NCBI RefSeq assembly: GCF_003369915.1
Contig: NC_046675.1
Location: 1,674,001 to 1,738,000 of the forward strand
Reading direction: 5' to 3'
Length of the DNA stretch: 64,000 nucleotides
DNA from: Drosophila miranda
Taxonomy: Eukaryota > Arthropoda > Insecta > Diptera > Drosophilidae
Made by a program: the position numbers and the translations under genes
Notes under the pieces: generated by a model
Database searches by the model: none
Told to the model about the DNA's origin: nothing
Seen by the model: the letters and a program-made list of their open reading frames with translations, nothing else
Part shown: positions 11,702-22,000 of the stretch, piece after piece
How positions within the stretch are numbered: the stretch's first letter is position 1
Layout of the letters: each line of letters starts with the position of its first letter

Positions 11702-12874
11702 ATGAACGTTGACTTGCGGTCATACTCGCGACACTGGCTCACGGAGTTCATAGAGCAGTACCAGGAGGAGGAGTGCCTGTGGCAGCCGAAGCACAACGAC
11801 TACAGCAACCATGCCGCTCGGAACAAGTCCTACGACAGGCTCGTGGAGAAGCTGAAAGAAGTCGAACCGAATCCCGACCGACCCATGGTCGTAAGGTGCA
11901 TTGGTTATACTATGCCCACCAGTTTCGCAATGCGATCTAATGCTCTTTTTGTTATTGGTTGCAGAAAAATCAACTCACTTCGCTCGGCATTTCGGAGAGA
12001 GTATCGGAAGACGACTTGCAAGAGCGACTATGAGACACGGTTGTGGTACTACGACAGGCTGCTCTTCATCGCCGACCACAAGCCAAAGCGGCATGAGTCG
12101 GGCACCAAACCGAAGCGGGAATTGCACATTAGCTTCGACGATGAGGATTCCATGGAGTATGAGGACGAGTCACATCACACAACCTCACATTCACAGCAGA
12201 TGGATAATTTAGGGCCCACATCCTCCGAGGAAGTGGAAGAGGTGCCTGCCACCAACAATGTGGTGGTCAGTAGTGAAGGCGCCACCCTAAGTACACTATC
12301 CGTGACGCCAGCGGATTGTGTAACTCTCGTGAAGAGCGAACAGCATCAACATGATGCGGCTGCCGTCCAGGCACACCAGCAATTAGTAGCACATGCGGCG
12401 GCCCAAAATTCCATAGCTGCTGCGGCAGCCCAAGGGCATGCTGTCAAAGTGCTGGAGATCACATCACTAGATTCAAACAGTCAGCGGGAGATACAACAGG
12501 TAAGCGGTTACCATTGATTTCCTTAGTACCATTTCATGTATGTTTTCCGTATCAAACAGGCCGTCAACTCCCTGGAACAACACCAGCAGCAAATGCATCT
12601 CCAGCAGGCCAATGGTCACGGCCAGGCTGTGCCGACCATACAGATCGGACGCGAACACTATCAGCCTCTGTTTAGCAATGCAAACACCACAGCGTACACA
12701 ACCGCACCGCAACCCCCGCCGCATGACGAATACGATGCTATCGGTGTGAATGTGGCCAGCAAACTGCGAGCCGTCAATCCCACCCAGCGCATCATTGCGG
12801 AGAAGCTCATAAGCGACGTGCTCTTTAATGCCCAGCTGGACAACCTCACTGTCAACTCGGCCGTAACGCAGTAG
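11702..12874 (+). CDS. MADF-BESS domain protein (putative transcription regulator)
   Basis: Exons 11702-11895, 11965-12499 and 12560-12874 join in frame to 347 aa. Residues about 13-100 form a MADF (Myb/SANT-like, Adf-1 family) DNA-binding domain: LTEFIEQYQEEECLWQPKH, NKSYDRLVEKLKE and INSLRSAFRREYRK. The middle is low-complexity (Ser/Thr, acidic, then Ala/Gln/His-rich). The C-terminus (TQRIIAEKLISDVLFNAQLD) fits a BESS protein-interaction motif. Such proteins are usually nuclear sequence-specific regulators. The first donor must be AAG|GTGCAT at 11895, because the earlier GTC|GTAAGG breaks frame. Poly(A) signal AATAAA at 13043-13048. I cannot say which of the many fly MADF-BESS paralogues this is. 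Confidence 0.85.
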
Positions 12875-13042
12875 TAACCTTAATCTCAGTTGCAATCGCC
12901 AATAGGTTAGGAAACAAAGTTCTACAGAATCCCTTTATTTAACGTCACATTCTGTTTTGCTCTTCCGATATTGGCCACTTTTGTGGCCAGCAGCAGTTCA
13001 TTGTATCATACCGTTCGTGTGTAGTTTTAATTAATTATATAC

Positions 13043-13048
13043 AATAAA
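13043..13048 (+). terminator. Poly(A) signal of the MADF gene
   Basis: AATAAA about 170 bp past the MADF stop codon, and only 50 bp from the convergent small gene's stop. Confidence 0.55.
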
Positions 13049-13097
13049 TAGATTGTATGTTTTAAGATCCACAGCCGTCTCACCCCCTCTTATTATC

Positions 13098-13392
13098 TCA
13101 TTTCGCGCTGCTGCTCTGCTGCGTCTCCGCCGTAGTCTGGTCTCCGCCACCTGCTATCTTGTTCCAAACGAATCTGGCAAACTAAAGGAAGGATAGCTTA
13201 AGGATTAGCTATTATTGATGGGGGGACATCACCACCACTCACCGTGACCGGCGGGAGGTCGATTTGCTCCGACTCTGTCACCAGTTTGCGGTTGTTCTGC
13301 ATATAGCCCCAGCCGAGATGTATGCCAATCAGGCTAGGCACCATCACAATGGTAACCAGGTTGCGCGACACAAACGACGGTTGCTTGGGCAT
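13098..13392 (-). CDS. Small single-pass membrane protein, 77 aa
   Basis: Two exons, 13243-13392 and 13098-13181, join at phase 0 (PPVT|FARFVW) to encode 77 residues. An N-terminal basic stretch (MPKQPSFVSRN) leads into a hydrophobic helix (LVTIVMVPSLIGIHLGWGY, residues about 12-30). A polar segment and a Ser/Gln-rich tail follow. Short length, an early helix and no signal-peptide cleavage pattern would suit a mitochondrial inner-membrane or ER microprotein, but I do not recognise the family. A splice junction that keeps frame and a motif 6 plus motif 1 promoter just upstream both support a real gene. Confidence 0.72.
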
Positions 13393-13448
13393 AATTTCTG
13401 TTAAATTGCACGCCAAAAAATTATTATTTAACAAAAACAAGACATTTA

Positions 13449-13510
13449 CAGTGTGACTGCCGTTGGGAAAAATACTGATTTGATATTTTGTCTCTGTCAA
13501 AAATACCAAA
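13449..13510 (-). promoter_or_regulatory. Motif 1 and motif 6 upstream of the 77-aa gene
   Basis: Minus-strand AGTCACACTG at 13449-13458 (one base off motif 1) lies 57 bp upstream of the ATG. TTTGGTATTTTT, an exact motif 6, lies about 40 bp further upstream near 13498-13510. Here the motifs stand without the long repeat flanks seen elsewhere in the window. Confidence 0.65.
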
Positions 13511-13761
13511 ACTAATCATAGCAAGAGTTTGCCGGGCTGGCTGGTTCAGCTGTTGACTTTTTTGAAATGTTTCCCCCCAAATTTATCCATTGAATTGAAT
13601 TGGGTGAAGTGGGAGATCAATATCTGTCATTCACTGGGGTTGCTGTTTGTGATAGTATATGTCTGATCTATGACACCATAGAAAAGGTTCTCACACGAGC
13701 TGTACAGCTTTTGTACATTATTTAATTGAAAAACAAATACAAGCGCTCTTAATACCTTAAC

Positions 13762-13772
13762 TGGTCACACTG
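13762..13772 (+). promoter_or_regulatory. Exact motif 1 (TGGTCACACTG) with no obvious plus-strand gene
   Basis: A perfect Ohler motif 1 in plus orientation. The next plus-strand coding gene with recognisable features is kilobases away. It may start a non-coding or very short transcript, or be a bidirectional partner of the 77-aa gene promoter. Confidence 0.6.
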
Positions 13773-14330
13773 CTCCCACAGCAGTGACACTTTTGAATAA
13801 CTGTTAATTTATTTGTGGGGTGGGGTGGGGCTAGTGGAGAGAATCTTGCGGTTTACAATAAGTGTGAAATCCAAACTCACGACGCGACCAGCGCTTCGAA
13901 GCTCCACCCAGGTGCACTTTGCCCACAACCCAAAAGCCAACACAAGCCGCAATATGCCATTGACGGGGGACGGCGACGGCGACCCCAACCCACACACCGG
14001 CGCAGGCAGCGCGGCGAACATTGTTAGTTTTTGGCAGCAGCGTTTTCCACTGAACAAACAAAAACAAATCATTTTCTGTCGCTGTCGTGAGCGGACGATC
14101 TCGGTCTACACAAAGTGCAATAACTAAACATTAGTTCCAGGGAATCTATTCGAATAGGTGGTATTTGTAGTTGATTTAAAAGTGAGTCTCTCCCGTGACT
14201 ACCATCCCTGTGCTCTTTATTTTGCTCATTTTTCCCCATTTTCCTTTTCATTTGCCCTGTCGCCACGCAGTGATGAAGTTGCTAAAATCGATATTTGCAT
14301 ATGTGAGCCTGCAGCTGGACATTCTCAGGT

Positions 14331-14685
14331 TCAGGTAAGAGAACTCGTGCTCGACATCCTCTGCAGGGCTTCCTCAGGCTTGTCCTTGGCCTGCTTTGCT
14401 TCGGCCATTTTCATGGAGTACTTCTCGTTGTGCTTGAACACACAATAAAAGGCGATGCAGCCCACGATATTGATGATAAGGGTCAGCATCAGAGCGTAGA
14501 ACAGCACAATGATCGCCTTCTGCCGTTTCGTGCGCTGGCTCCATGGCACATGCTCCGTCGAGAACTACAGAACATATATAGATGGGAGGAGGATTCGAGG
14601 ATCAGGCCTGGCAGTGGCAGTGACAGGAAGAAGAGTTTCTTACCGGCATAATGAAAGATGGAGACAAGGAAGACGACGTGCCCAT
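14331..14685 (-). CDS. Small single-pass membrane protein, 91 aa
   Basis: Exons 14644-14685 and 14331-14564 join at phase 0 to give 91 residues. After a Ser-rich start and a basic patch (SQRTKRQKA) there is one long transmembrane helix (IIVLFYALMLTLIINIVGCI, then AFYCVF), then a charged Lys/Glu-rich tail ending in SSTSSLT. The positive-inside rule predicts a cytosolic N-terminus. I do not recognise the family. The in-frame junction and strongly membrane-like composition support a real gene. It ends about 90 bp before the CoA-transferase lies upstream on the same strand, so read-through or overlapping transcription is possible. Confidence 0.68.
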
Positions 14686-14776
14686 TTATTTTACTAAATG
14701 CCTTCGACACTTGAGATTAGATTTATAGTTTCAGAACATCCGTATAGGATAGCAGATAGGATTTACATGGCAAGGG

Positions 14777-16099
14777 TTACTGGATAATCCCCTGATCCCT
14801 CAGCGAGGCGAGCTCCTCAGGCCCGTAGCCGAGCAGGTCGCTCAGCACGGCATCCGTGTGCTCGCCCAGCATGGGTGGCGCCGTGCGGGCGTCGTTGCGT
14901 GCCTCGCTGTAAACCACAGGCGGTCCGACCACCTTGACGGATCCATCGCGAGTATGCGGCAGAGTCTTTACCAGGCCAATGGCTTGGATATGTTCGTCCT
15001 CGAACACTTCGCTAATGCTATTCACCGGACCCACCGGAAACGGTGCACCCTCGAAGCGCTTCATCCAGTTCTTGGAGCTATCCTGCGCCAGAATCTGCTC
15101 AAGCAGTTGCACCAACTCCTCGCGATTTTCGACTCGGTCTTTGTTTGTCTTGAATTTGGGATCCTCCGCCACCGGCTCGACCGCCAGCAGACGACACAGT
15201 TCCACGAACTGGGCATCGCTGCCGGCCCCTAGAGTAAGATAGCCATCTTTGGTCTTGAAGCTCTGGTAGGGCACAATGCTGGAATGGGCTGTGCCCCATC
15301 GGCGGGCCTCGGTGCCCGCGTTCAGATAGTTGCTGCCGACATTTATCAGCAGGGAGCAGCAGGTGGAGAGCAAATCCACGTCGATCTTCTGGCCACGCTG
15401 TGTCTTCTCACGTTGATAGAGGGCTGCCAGGATCGCTCCATGGGCATACAGCCCGGTGGCCACGTCCGTGACGGCCACACCCACCTTGCTGGGCGGCCCC
15501 TCCTTTTCCCCAGTGATGTGGAGCAAGCCACCCACGGAGGAGGCAATCACGTCGTAGCCCGGACGTTTGGCATATGGCCCCACCGATCCGTAGCCACTGA
15601 GAGTGCAGTAAATCAGCTTGGGATTGACCTTCTTCATTTGCTCGTAGCCCAGATCGTAGCGGTCGAGGGTGCCTGGGACATAGTTCTCCACCAGGACATC
15701 ACTGATCTCGGCCAGCCTGTGGAGCAGTGCCCGGCCCCGCTTCAGATCAATGCACACGCTCTGCTTGTTCCTGTTTTGGGCGAGGAAGTAAGCGGCATCC
15801 TTGCTGTGCTCCAGGAACGGAGGTCCCCACTTTCTGGCCTCATCGCCAAAATGCGGACGCTCCACCTTGATGACCTCTGCCCCCAGATCGGCCAGCACCA
15901 TGGTGCAGTAGGGGCCGGCAATGATGCGGGTCAAGTCCAAAATGCGCACGCCCTTCAGCGGATGATGACGCTCGTCCGCAGTAGCATTATCTCTGTTATT
16001 GTTCTCGCCGGCGTCGGCTGCAAAGTTTCTCAAGCTCTGACAAACTCTGTAATTAACAAAGCCACGACAGAGTAGCGGATGGAGTTTCTGTGACAACAT
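14777..16099 (-). CDS. Class III CoA-transferase, SUGCT-like (succinyl-CoA:glutarate CoA-transferase)
   Basis: A single-exon gene of 440 aa (human SUGCT is about 445). The family moves CoA between dicarboxylates in the mitochondrial matrix, SUGCT acting on glutarate. N-terminal residues 1-30 (Arg, Leu and Ser-rich) fit a mitochondrial presequence. Family features: LKGVRILDLTRIIAGPYCTM, the ADLGAEVIKVERPHFGDEAR block and RPGYDVIASSVGGL. The likely catalytic Asp is Asp212 in VAVTDVATGLYAHGA. Hydrophobic and Gly-rich blocks continue to the C-terminal HTDAVLSDLLGY. I start at the ATG before LSQKLHPLL, since codons further upstream include no other in-frame ATG. Substrate is inferred from similarity; alpha-methylacyl-CoA racemase-type relatives share the fold. 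Confidence 0.88.
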   Translation of the reverse strand: MLSQKLHPLLCRGFVNYRVCQSLRNFAADAGENNNRDNATADERHHPLKGVRILDLTRIIAGPYCTMVLADLGAEVIKVERPHFGDEARKWGPPFLEHSKDAAYFLAQNRNKQSVCIDLKRGRALLHRLAEISDVLVENYVPGTLDRYDLGYEQMKKVNPKLIYCTLSGYGSVGPYAKRPGYDVIASSVGGLLHITGEKEGPPSKVGVAVTDVATGLYAHGAILAALYQREKTQRGQKIDVDLLSTCCSLLINVGSNYLNAGTEARRWGTAHSSIVPYQSFKTKDGYLTLGAGSDAQFVELCRLLAVEPVAEDPKFKTNKDRVENREELVQLLEQILAQDSSKNWMKRFEGAPFPVGPVNSISEVFEDEHIQAIGLVKTLPHTRDGSVKVVGPPVVYSEARNDARTAPPMLGEHTDAVLSDLLGYGPEELASLRDQGIIQ

Positions 16100-18184
16100 T
16101 GGGGAGCCGGCTGCCAACTTATCTAGTGGCTATCTGCGAGTATGTATGCTCCGGCGATGGAAAGTTTTGCGATCCAACTTGATCCGCGAACACATTTATC
16201 GTCACTGGCAAAAGGCCCCCAAGCGGAAGCTTTTTGGAGCTCTCCCTCTCTCTCTCTGTCTCTATCTTTATGTTATCTTTTATAGCACACTCTTAAGAGA
16301 CAGCGCGTACTGAAAAGAGAGAGCAAGATAAATCAACTGTCTTAAGCTGGTTAAGAGAAGAGCATGGCCTCCCCCCACCAATATTACTCGATTTACGTTT
16401 CACCTTGGGAATTCCCACTCGCGAGTCCGAATCCTTTCAAATCATGACTGTAAAACTCGTCCCTCGCGTTGTGTGGGGAACCACAGCACAATCGGAGTTT
16501 AATAAGCCCAGATGCCATATCATTACAGCAGAGCATGAGATCTTTTATTGCTCACCGTCGCTGCCAGGTTATTATAGTTCTGATTCGTTCTCTGTAATTA
16601 TGCCACCTAGCTGACATCTTGGATGGCGTGATCCGAGACCAAGTATTCGGCCATCCAAATGATTAGTTTGGTTGCTAACATTTAAGGGTATATATTTGTG
16701 TTCTGTTGTTCTTGAAAAATGTTCGGCCAGTCCCTAATATGCTGCAATTATTTTCTAATGGCTCGCACAATTAAAAAGCAATTTTATTGTCGTAGATAAG
16801 TAACTTACGGCTGAATGCTCACCATAAGTGTCAGACAAATCAGTGGGCCCTCACGCAGACCCTTGAGGTCATCGCATGCTCTGTAAACAAATCGTTAGTG
16901 ATCCAAATTGGATTGATTCATCGCCACGTGCTGTATTGATCTGTATTCAGGATCTGAATTAGAAATTAGGGCCCTTCCTGCACAAGTCTTTATTTACACC
17001 CGATACTCACAGAGGATAGGAATATAATCGATTCTTTGTTTTTGCATTCTCAGTTCGAAGCCTCTGTCCCGAGTGTCACGGTGGGTGGAAAGCTCCTTGT
17101 AACATGCTCCTAAAGTATAAATCATAAATCTGTTCTTACAGAAAGATGTAGAACAAATTATGACTGTTCTGTTCTTGATTGACATACAATCATTAATAGA
17201 TGCTTACAGAAAGACATACGGTTGATCCCACCTGAAGTGTATTTTGCTTTTGCATTCTCGGGGATTCTCTGTTTCACCAACCGCTGACGTAGATCTATGA
17301 TTACTTTACCTGATTGATGTCTGATATAGTTCTTGGAACCTATAGAGCTGAATGGTAGTATCTAAACTGATTCAACAACACTCAATCTATCACTGTAATC
17401 TATGTGTGCAGGTTATTATCTACAATAAATAGCAGATCTATCGCGGAGCTGTTCGGGGGTAGCCCATATTTTTGTAATCATTAGGGAACATCAAACGGAT
17501 GTATTGACGTGCGATATATTAGCTTCGATTTCTTAATGATTATTAATTAAGGGACTGATTGATTGGACACAAACATGTAACCTGTAAGTACTGTCGTACG
17601 CGTGTAGTGTGAGTATCCCATTGTGATAGCTATGAATGGGGCAGAATCGAACTGATTCATTGACACGAGCTCTACTAGCACCGGATTCGTATCCAACCCA
17701 TTTATTTATGAAGGGAGCGTGATACTAAATGGGTTCAGGGTTCGAGTTTCGAGTTTGAGTTCTTGTGAAATATTGTTTTCACACTTTTTCTAAATAGACT
17801 GCAGCAGGGTTTTCCCCCGGAAAGCTCTTCTCGAATCAATATTTATACACCGGATGACGCCGCAGTGTTCCTTTGTTTGAATGCCGATGATCTCAGGCCG
17901 GGCTGTAACTAGGGGTCAGCATGCATAACATTACAGTAAGTGCTCTCCAAAGAAAAAACAAACAGAGAGCAGACTTGTGTGTGTAATTAGCGATATGGGT
18001 CCTCCCTATTGTTTACAGCTGAAAGCCATTCCAATTCCGATCTCTGGTAATGGGGGTTCATCGGGTCAGGGCATGTTAATAATTGCAGGGATGGTAATCC
18101 GCAAACGGTGGCATTGACGCACTTGTATCTGATGCTTAGTCAGAGCCAATCCGTTTCCTTGGGGGCCTACAGAAGCTTAACAGC

Positions 18185-18290
18185 GCCGAAGAGAGAGAAC
18201 CACACAGAGAGAGATCCACAGAGGGAGAGCGAGCTTGAAGCAGCACTCTCTCTCTAGCAAGCAGCGCTTTAAATACCTTGGGGCGTGCTA
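18185..18290 (+). promoter_or_regulatory. GAGA-rich promoter with TATA-like box
   Basis: Runs of GAGAGA (for example in CACAGAGAGAGATCC) and of CTCTCTCTCT surround a TTTAAATA box. GAGA factor (Trl) binds such repeats at regulated fly promoters. Assignment to the amidase gene is by position and strand. Confidence 0.5.
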
Positions 18291-18340
18291 GCCCCACGTT
18301 TATTTGCTTTGCTCGTCTCGTTCGCGTCGGTTCGCGTCGG

Positions 18341-18385
18341 TTCAGTTCGTTTCAGTTCGCTTCAGTTCGCTTCAGTTCGGTTCGC
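18341..18385 (+). repeat. Short tandem TTCAGTTCG repeats
   Basis: Four to five imperfect 11-bp units of the type TTCGCTTCAG in the presumed 5'UTR of the amidase gene. Confidence 0.7.
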
Positions 18386-19020
18386 TTGCCCACCTCCAGC
18401 GGATTCATCCGAGCTCGGAGTCAGATCCAGATAGAGAACCCGACTTTGATAGGAGCCCCGAAAGAAGCCTGGAATGTGATAAGACACACACACATAGCTA
18501 AAGTGTAACCAAAATGAAAGCCGGAGAAACGTTGCGCATGCGTGTGCAGCGCCAGTCGAATCATATGCGAGTGCATCCCAGAGATACTTTGGCTAGGCAA
18601 AACTAGTTTTTCTATATAGCTGATAAAGTCGGGGGCCCAAGAAAGTAACGCAACGTATTAGCCAACTGACCAAAAAGGCATCGCACACAGATCCCCTCAG
18701 CCAGTGTTCGTTGTCGTTCAAGTGAATTGTGCAAGCGAAAATAAATATCACAAACAGCAGCAGTAGCAGCAGCAGCAGCAGTTGCCCCTTGTCTCTGCTG
18801 GCTCTTTTGCCGTCAATTGCAGTCAGCTGCAATATTGCACAATCCTGCCAACCTGTTCAGACACTGGCCTGTGCAGAGCCGCCCCAGAGCCGTGCAGTGC
18901 AGTGCAGTTCAGCGCCATATATCTGCGAGATACAGTGGGCGCTCTCTTTCTTCCTTGAGTGTTAACCGCAAAGCCGTCAAAATTGCTGTGCTACTTTGTT
19001 CCAGGATCCTGGGGTACATC

Positions 19021-22000
19021 ATGCGCCGGTTCCTCCGCTCGGCCATGATTGTCTTCAGTTGGTTCGTGGTGCCCTACAGCCGGTACACCAACATCAAGGT
19101 GATACGGCGCAAGCTGCCACCGATACGCAGCCACCTGCTGGAGATACCTGCCGTCGATCTGGCCAAGCTGATTCGCACCCGAAAGGTGAGTACGCTCCAT
19201 TTTGTCTCCGTTCATTTAGGCCACTTGCGCAAAGAAACCAACAAAAATAATGGCCAGGCCTTGCAAATCTTGCAAAATCAATAGCCAGCCACCAGATTGT
19301 TGCCACAGCAGCAACAGCAGCAGCAGCAGCACCACTATCGGTTGCCACATCCATTAGATACATTGTGGCAAAGTTTGAGGCAATGTTGATTGCCCGGAGG
19401 CACAGACATCTCTCCATTAGGTGAAGCTCTCACATTAGCAGGTCGTCGGTCGTCGGTCGTCGGTCGTCGGTCTTCTCCGCCTCAGACTTGGACTCTCAGA
19501 CACCGCCTCGCCCCAGACTTGGCCTCACCTTTGCCTCTGAATTTCGGCAGAAAGCGAAAAACGCATAAGACAAAGATATTACTTTTCATTTATTTATTTT
19601 GTTATTGTTGCCGCTGTTTTTGTTGTCACTTTATTGAGTCTCTTAAAAGTCTCGTCCGAGTCGGTGGCACTCACTCGGCCCCTAACATTTCAATTACACG
19701 AGCGGGCTATAAAAAATGTACAAGGGGACCGAGCTAGGGGTTTGATACCCTTCCCAGAGCATAAATTAGCTTGCCCTGGAGGCCAACGCCACAAACGATC
19801 TGGTTAATAATTATTTATTTGTTCCATAGACATATACATACATATTTAAATATTAACAACTAAAGGAAATATAGCAGAGTAAATAAGAAAAGAGTTTTAA
19901 TATTTGAACTATTGATTGTTTTTTCAAGCCAAAGATCAAATTTTATTAAAGAAGGGCAAGCGGATAGGCCGCAAAGTGCGGTTAGGTCTATAGGGAACGG
20001 CAAAATCGGTCTAAGTCTCTAGGATTATCGGATCTCTATTTTTAGTGATCTTAATGCGTCACCACTTCCAATTTCTAGCAAAAAGTAAAATATATTATTC
20101 CTTATTAAAATTAGTTTTCAGTAAAATCAAGTCTATTGTTTTTTCTAATCAAATATTCCATTTTTGAGAACCTTGTATTCACCTTGATATTTATCTCAAA
20201 TCTTAAGCTAATCCCCATCTACAATTTATTAGACATTTGATCTTAGACAAAGCAGCAAAGCTCTCATGATAAAGGATAGTGATATTTAGGAATTTCCTCT
20301 TCATTCATCATTGCAGAAGCACCACATATGTATTTCATTTTGTTAAAAAAAGTAGGCTCATTTTTAAAGGGACAATATACTATTGTTATAAATATAGTAG
20401 CAACAGACTTACATTATTGGGAACTGACAAGTATTCGAATGAGTTCTTTTTTAAAAGAAGCAATACCATACATAAATTGTATACAAGAGCTTGTCGAGAG
20501 CTTAAAATTGGTTGCACACTCGTCGATCCACCAAAAGGTTGTTAAAAATAAAGAAGTAAAGAATAGAATCATTGGAAATTCGTTACTGTTTCGACTATAT
20601 GATTCTTGAAACTGCTTTTAGGCTCCAAATTCCACTCCTCACAAAGTCGAATCCCATCCACTATGCAATGCGGTTCAAAAACTTGATGTTATCCCAGAGT
20701 CAGAGCCAGAGTATAACCCCAGATGAAATCGAAATCAATTTGGGTTTTTTTTTGTTTTGTTTTTGTTTTTATGTGTCGTCGCAAGCACTTGAGGCAATTG
20801 GCCCAAAACGGGGAGCCATAGACACGAGGCATTGAAAAAGCAAGGGAATTAGTCATCCGAAGTACGGATGGATATTAACAAAGAGCGTTTTATGGGGCGC
20901 GCAGAAATTTCGCAAAAAAAAAAATAAAGAAACAAGCGGCCTAGACAGTCGGATGGCCTGAAGAGAGCGTAATCCGTAAGATGTGGACATGGGCATGGGC
21001 ATGGGATATGGGACTTACATGACGAATACTTGAATACTCCGTACTCGAGAGAGATCTCTGCTGTTTTTGCTGCGGTTGCCTCGCACATGCAAGATTTCAC
21101 GGCGTTCATTGGTCCACATCGTGTGAGGTCACTACTTGACAGACCTTATCGAGTGCCACTCCCCCTCCCCCTCGCCCCACTCCTAAGCCCGCTACTAAGC
21201 CCTGTTGTTGTTACTGTCTTTTGCGGCATGCACTCCGTGTAGTTGATATTTTAGTGCACGTTCCGTCTGGGGTACAAAAGATTTGTTGTTTTTTTGGTTT
21301 TGTTTTTGTTTTTATGACTGCTTTCTGGTCTTCATTCGCGCCAGCACTCATATGGTGCGTACGAGTGTGTCTGTTGAATATTATTATTTTTATTTTAATT
21401 ATGTTTTTGCTTTTCGGCTTTGTCAGTTTTTTCCACTCTTAATTGCTGGCTGTTTCATTGTCAAAAGGTTAAGCATTGCCTCACTCCGCTCACGGCGGGC
21501 AGGAGGCTATTGCCAAGCGAAATGGTTTTGTAATTGAGATTATATCAGAAACCGCATCTATAGCCATTACGGAGGGAGGTCTCCAGTCGCCGTATTAGAA
21601 TATTATACGCGATTTATTCACTTTATTCACTCGTGTCACAGGGAGGCTGCTGCTTCCCCGAAGAAGGAATTCGCTTAATTGCACCCGTCTGCAGTTCTTT
21701 AATTGAGATTTATTTGTAATGGTATTTATTAAAAGTGAGTGGATACGAAATTGTATTTGTACTTGAAATCGCCCTTTTCGTGTTTCGCTTTGCATCATTA
21801 TTTTGTTTTGCTTAAATCTGCTGCTTCTTCAATCTTTCTGGCACGTACTTCATATACACCCAGAGAAAAGCGCCGCGAAACCCTGCAACTTTGATGTTTA
21901 TAGCAAATTTATGGTAATAGAATGGACTCGAGAGAGGAAATTCTCAAAAGAAACAGTTTTCATTTCCATTTTCGCGGAAGTATGAAAATATTTATATTTG

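Larger units (their letters stand above)
13393..14330. other. Spacer with promoter motifs but no recognised gene
   Basis: Contains the motif sites just listed. A plus-strand open stretch at about 13813-14127 shows no recognisable domain, no clear splice partner and low-complexity composition, so I do not call it a gene. Confidence 0.45.
16100..19020. other. Upstream region of the FAAH2-like gene
   Basis: About 2.9 kb. I see no coding gene to about 18.2 kb. From about 18185 to 18250 there are dense GAGA repeats on both strands. A CTTTAAATACC TATA-like box near 18268 and a purine-poor start region follow, which together look like a GAGA-factor promoter. Downstream sequence to 19020 would be 5'UTR; CCAG/GATCC near 19004 resembles an acceptor, so a leader intron is possible. 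Confidence 0.5.

Noticed and set aside
13813-14127. 104-codon plus-strand ORF after the orphan motif 1
   Set aside because: No recognisable domain or splice partner; a transcript is possible but coding is not supported.
15284-16075. 263-codon plus-strand ORF
   Set aside because: It lies opposite the SUGCT-like gene and is a shadow of its GC-rich codons.
17720-17765. GGTTCGAGTTTCGAG, tRNA B-box-like
   Set aside because: No matching A box, acceptor stem or clover-leaf around it.
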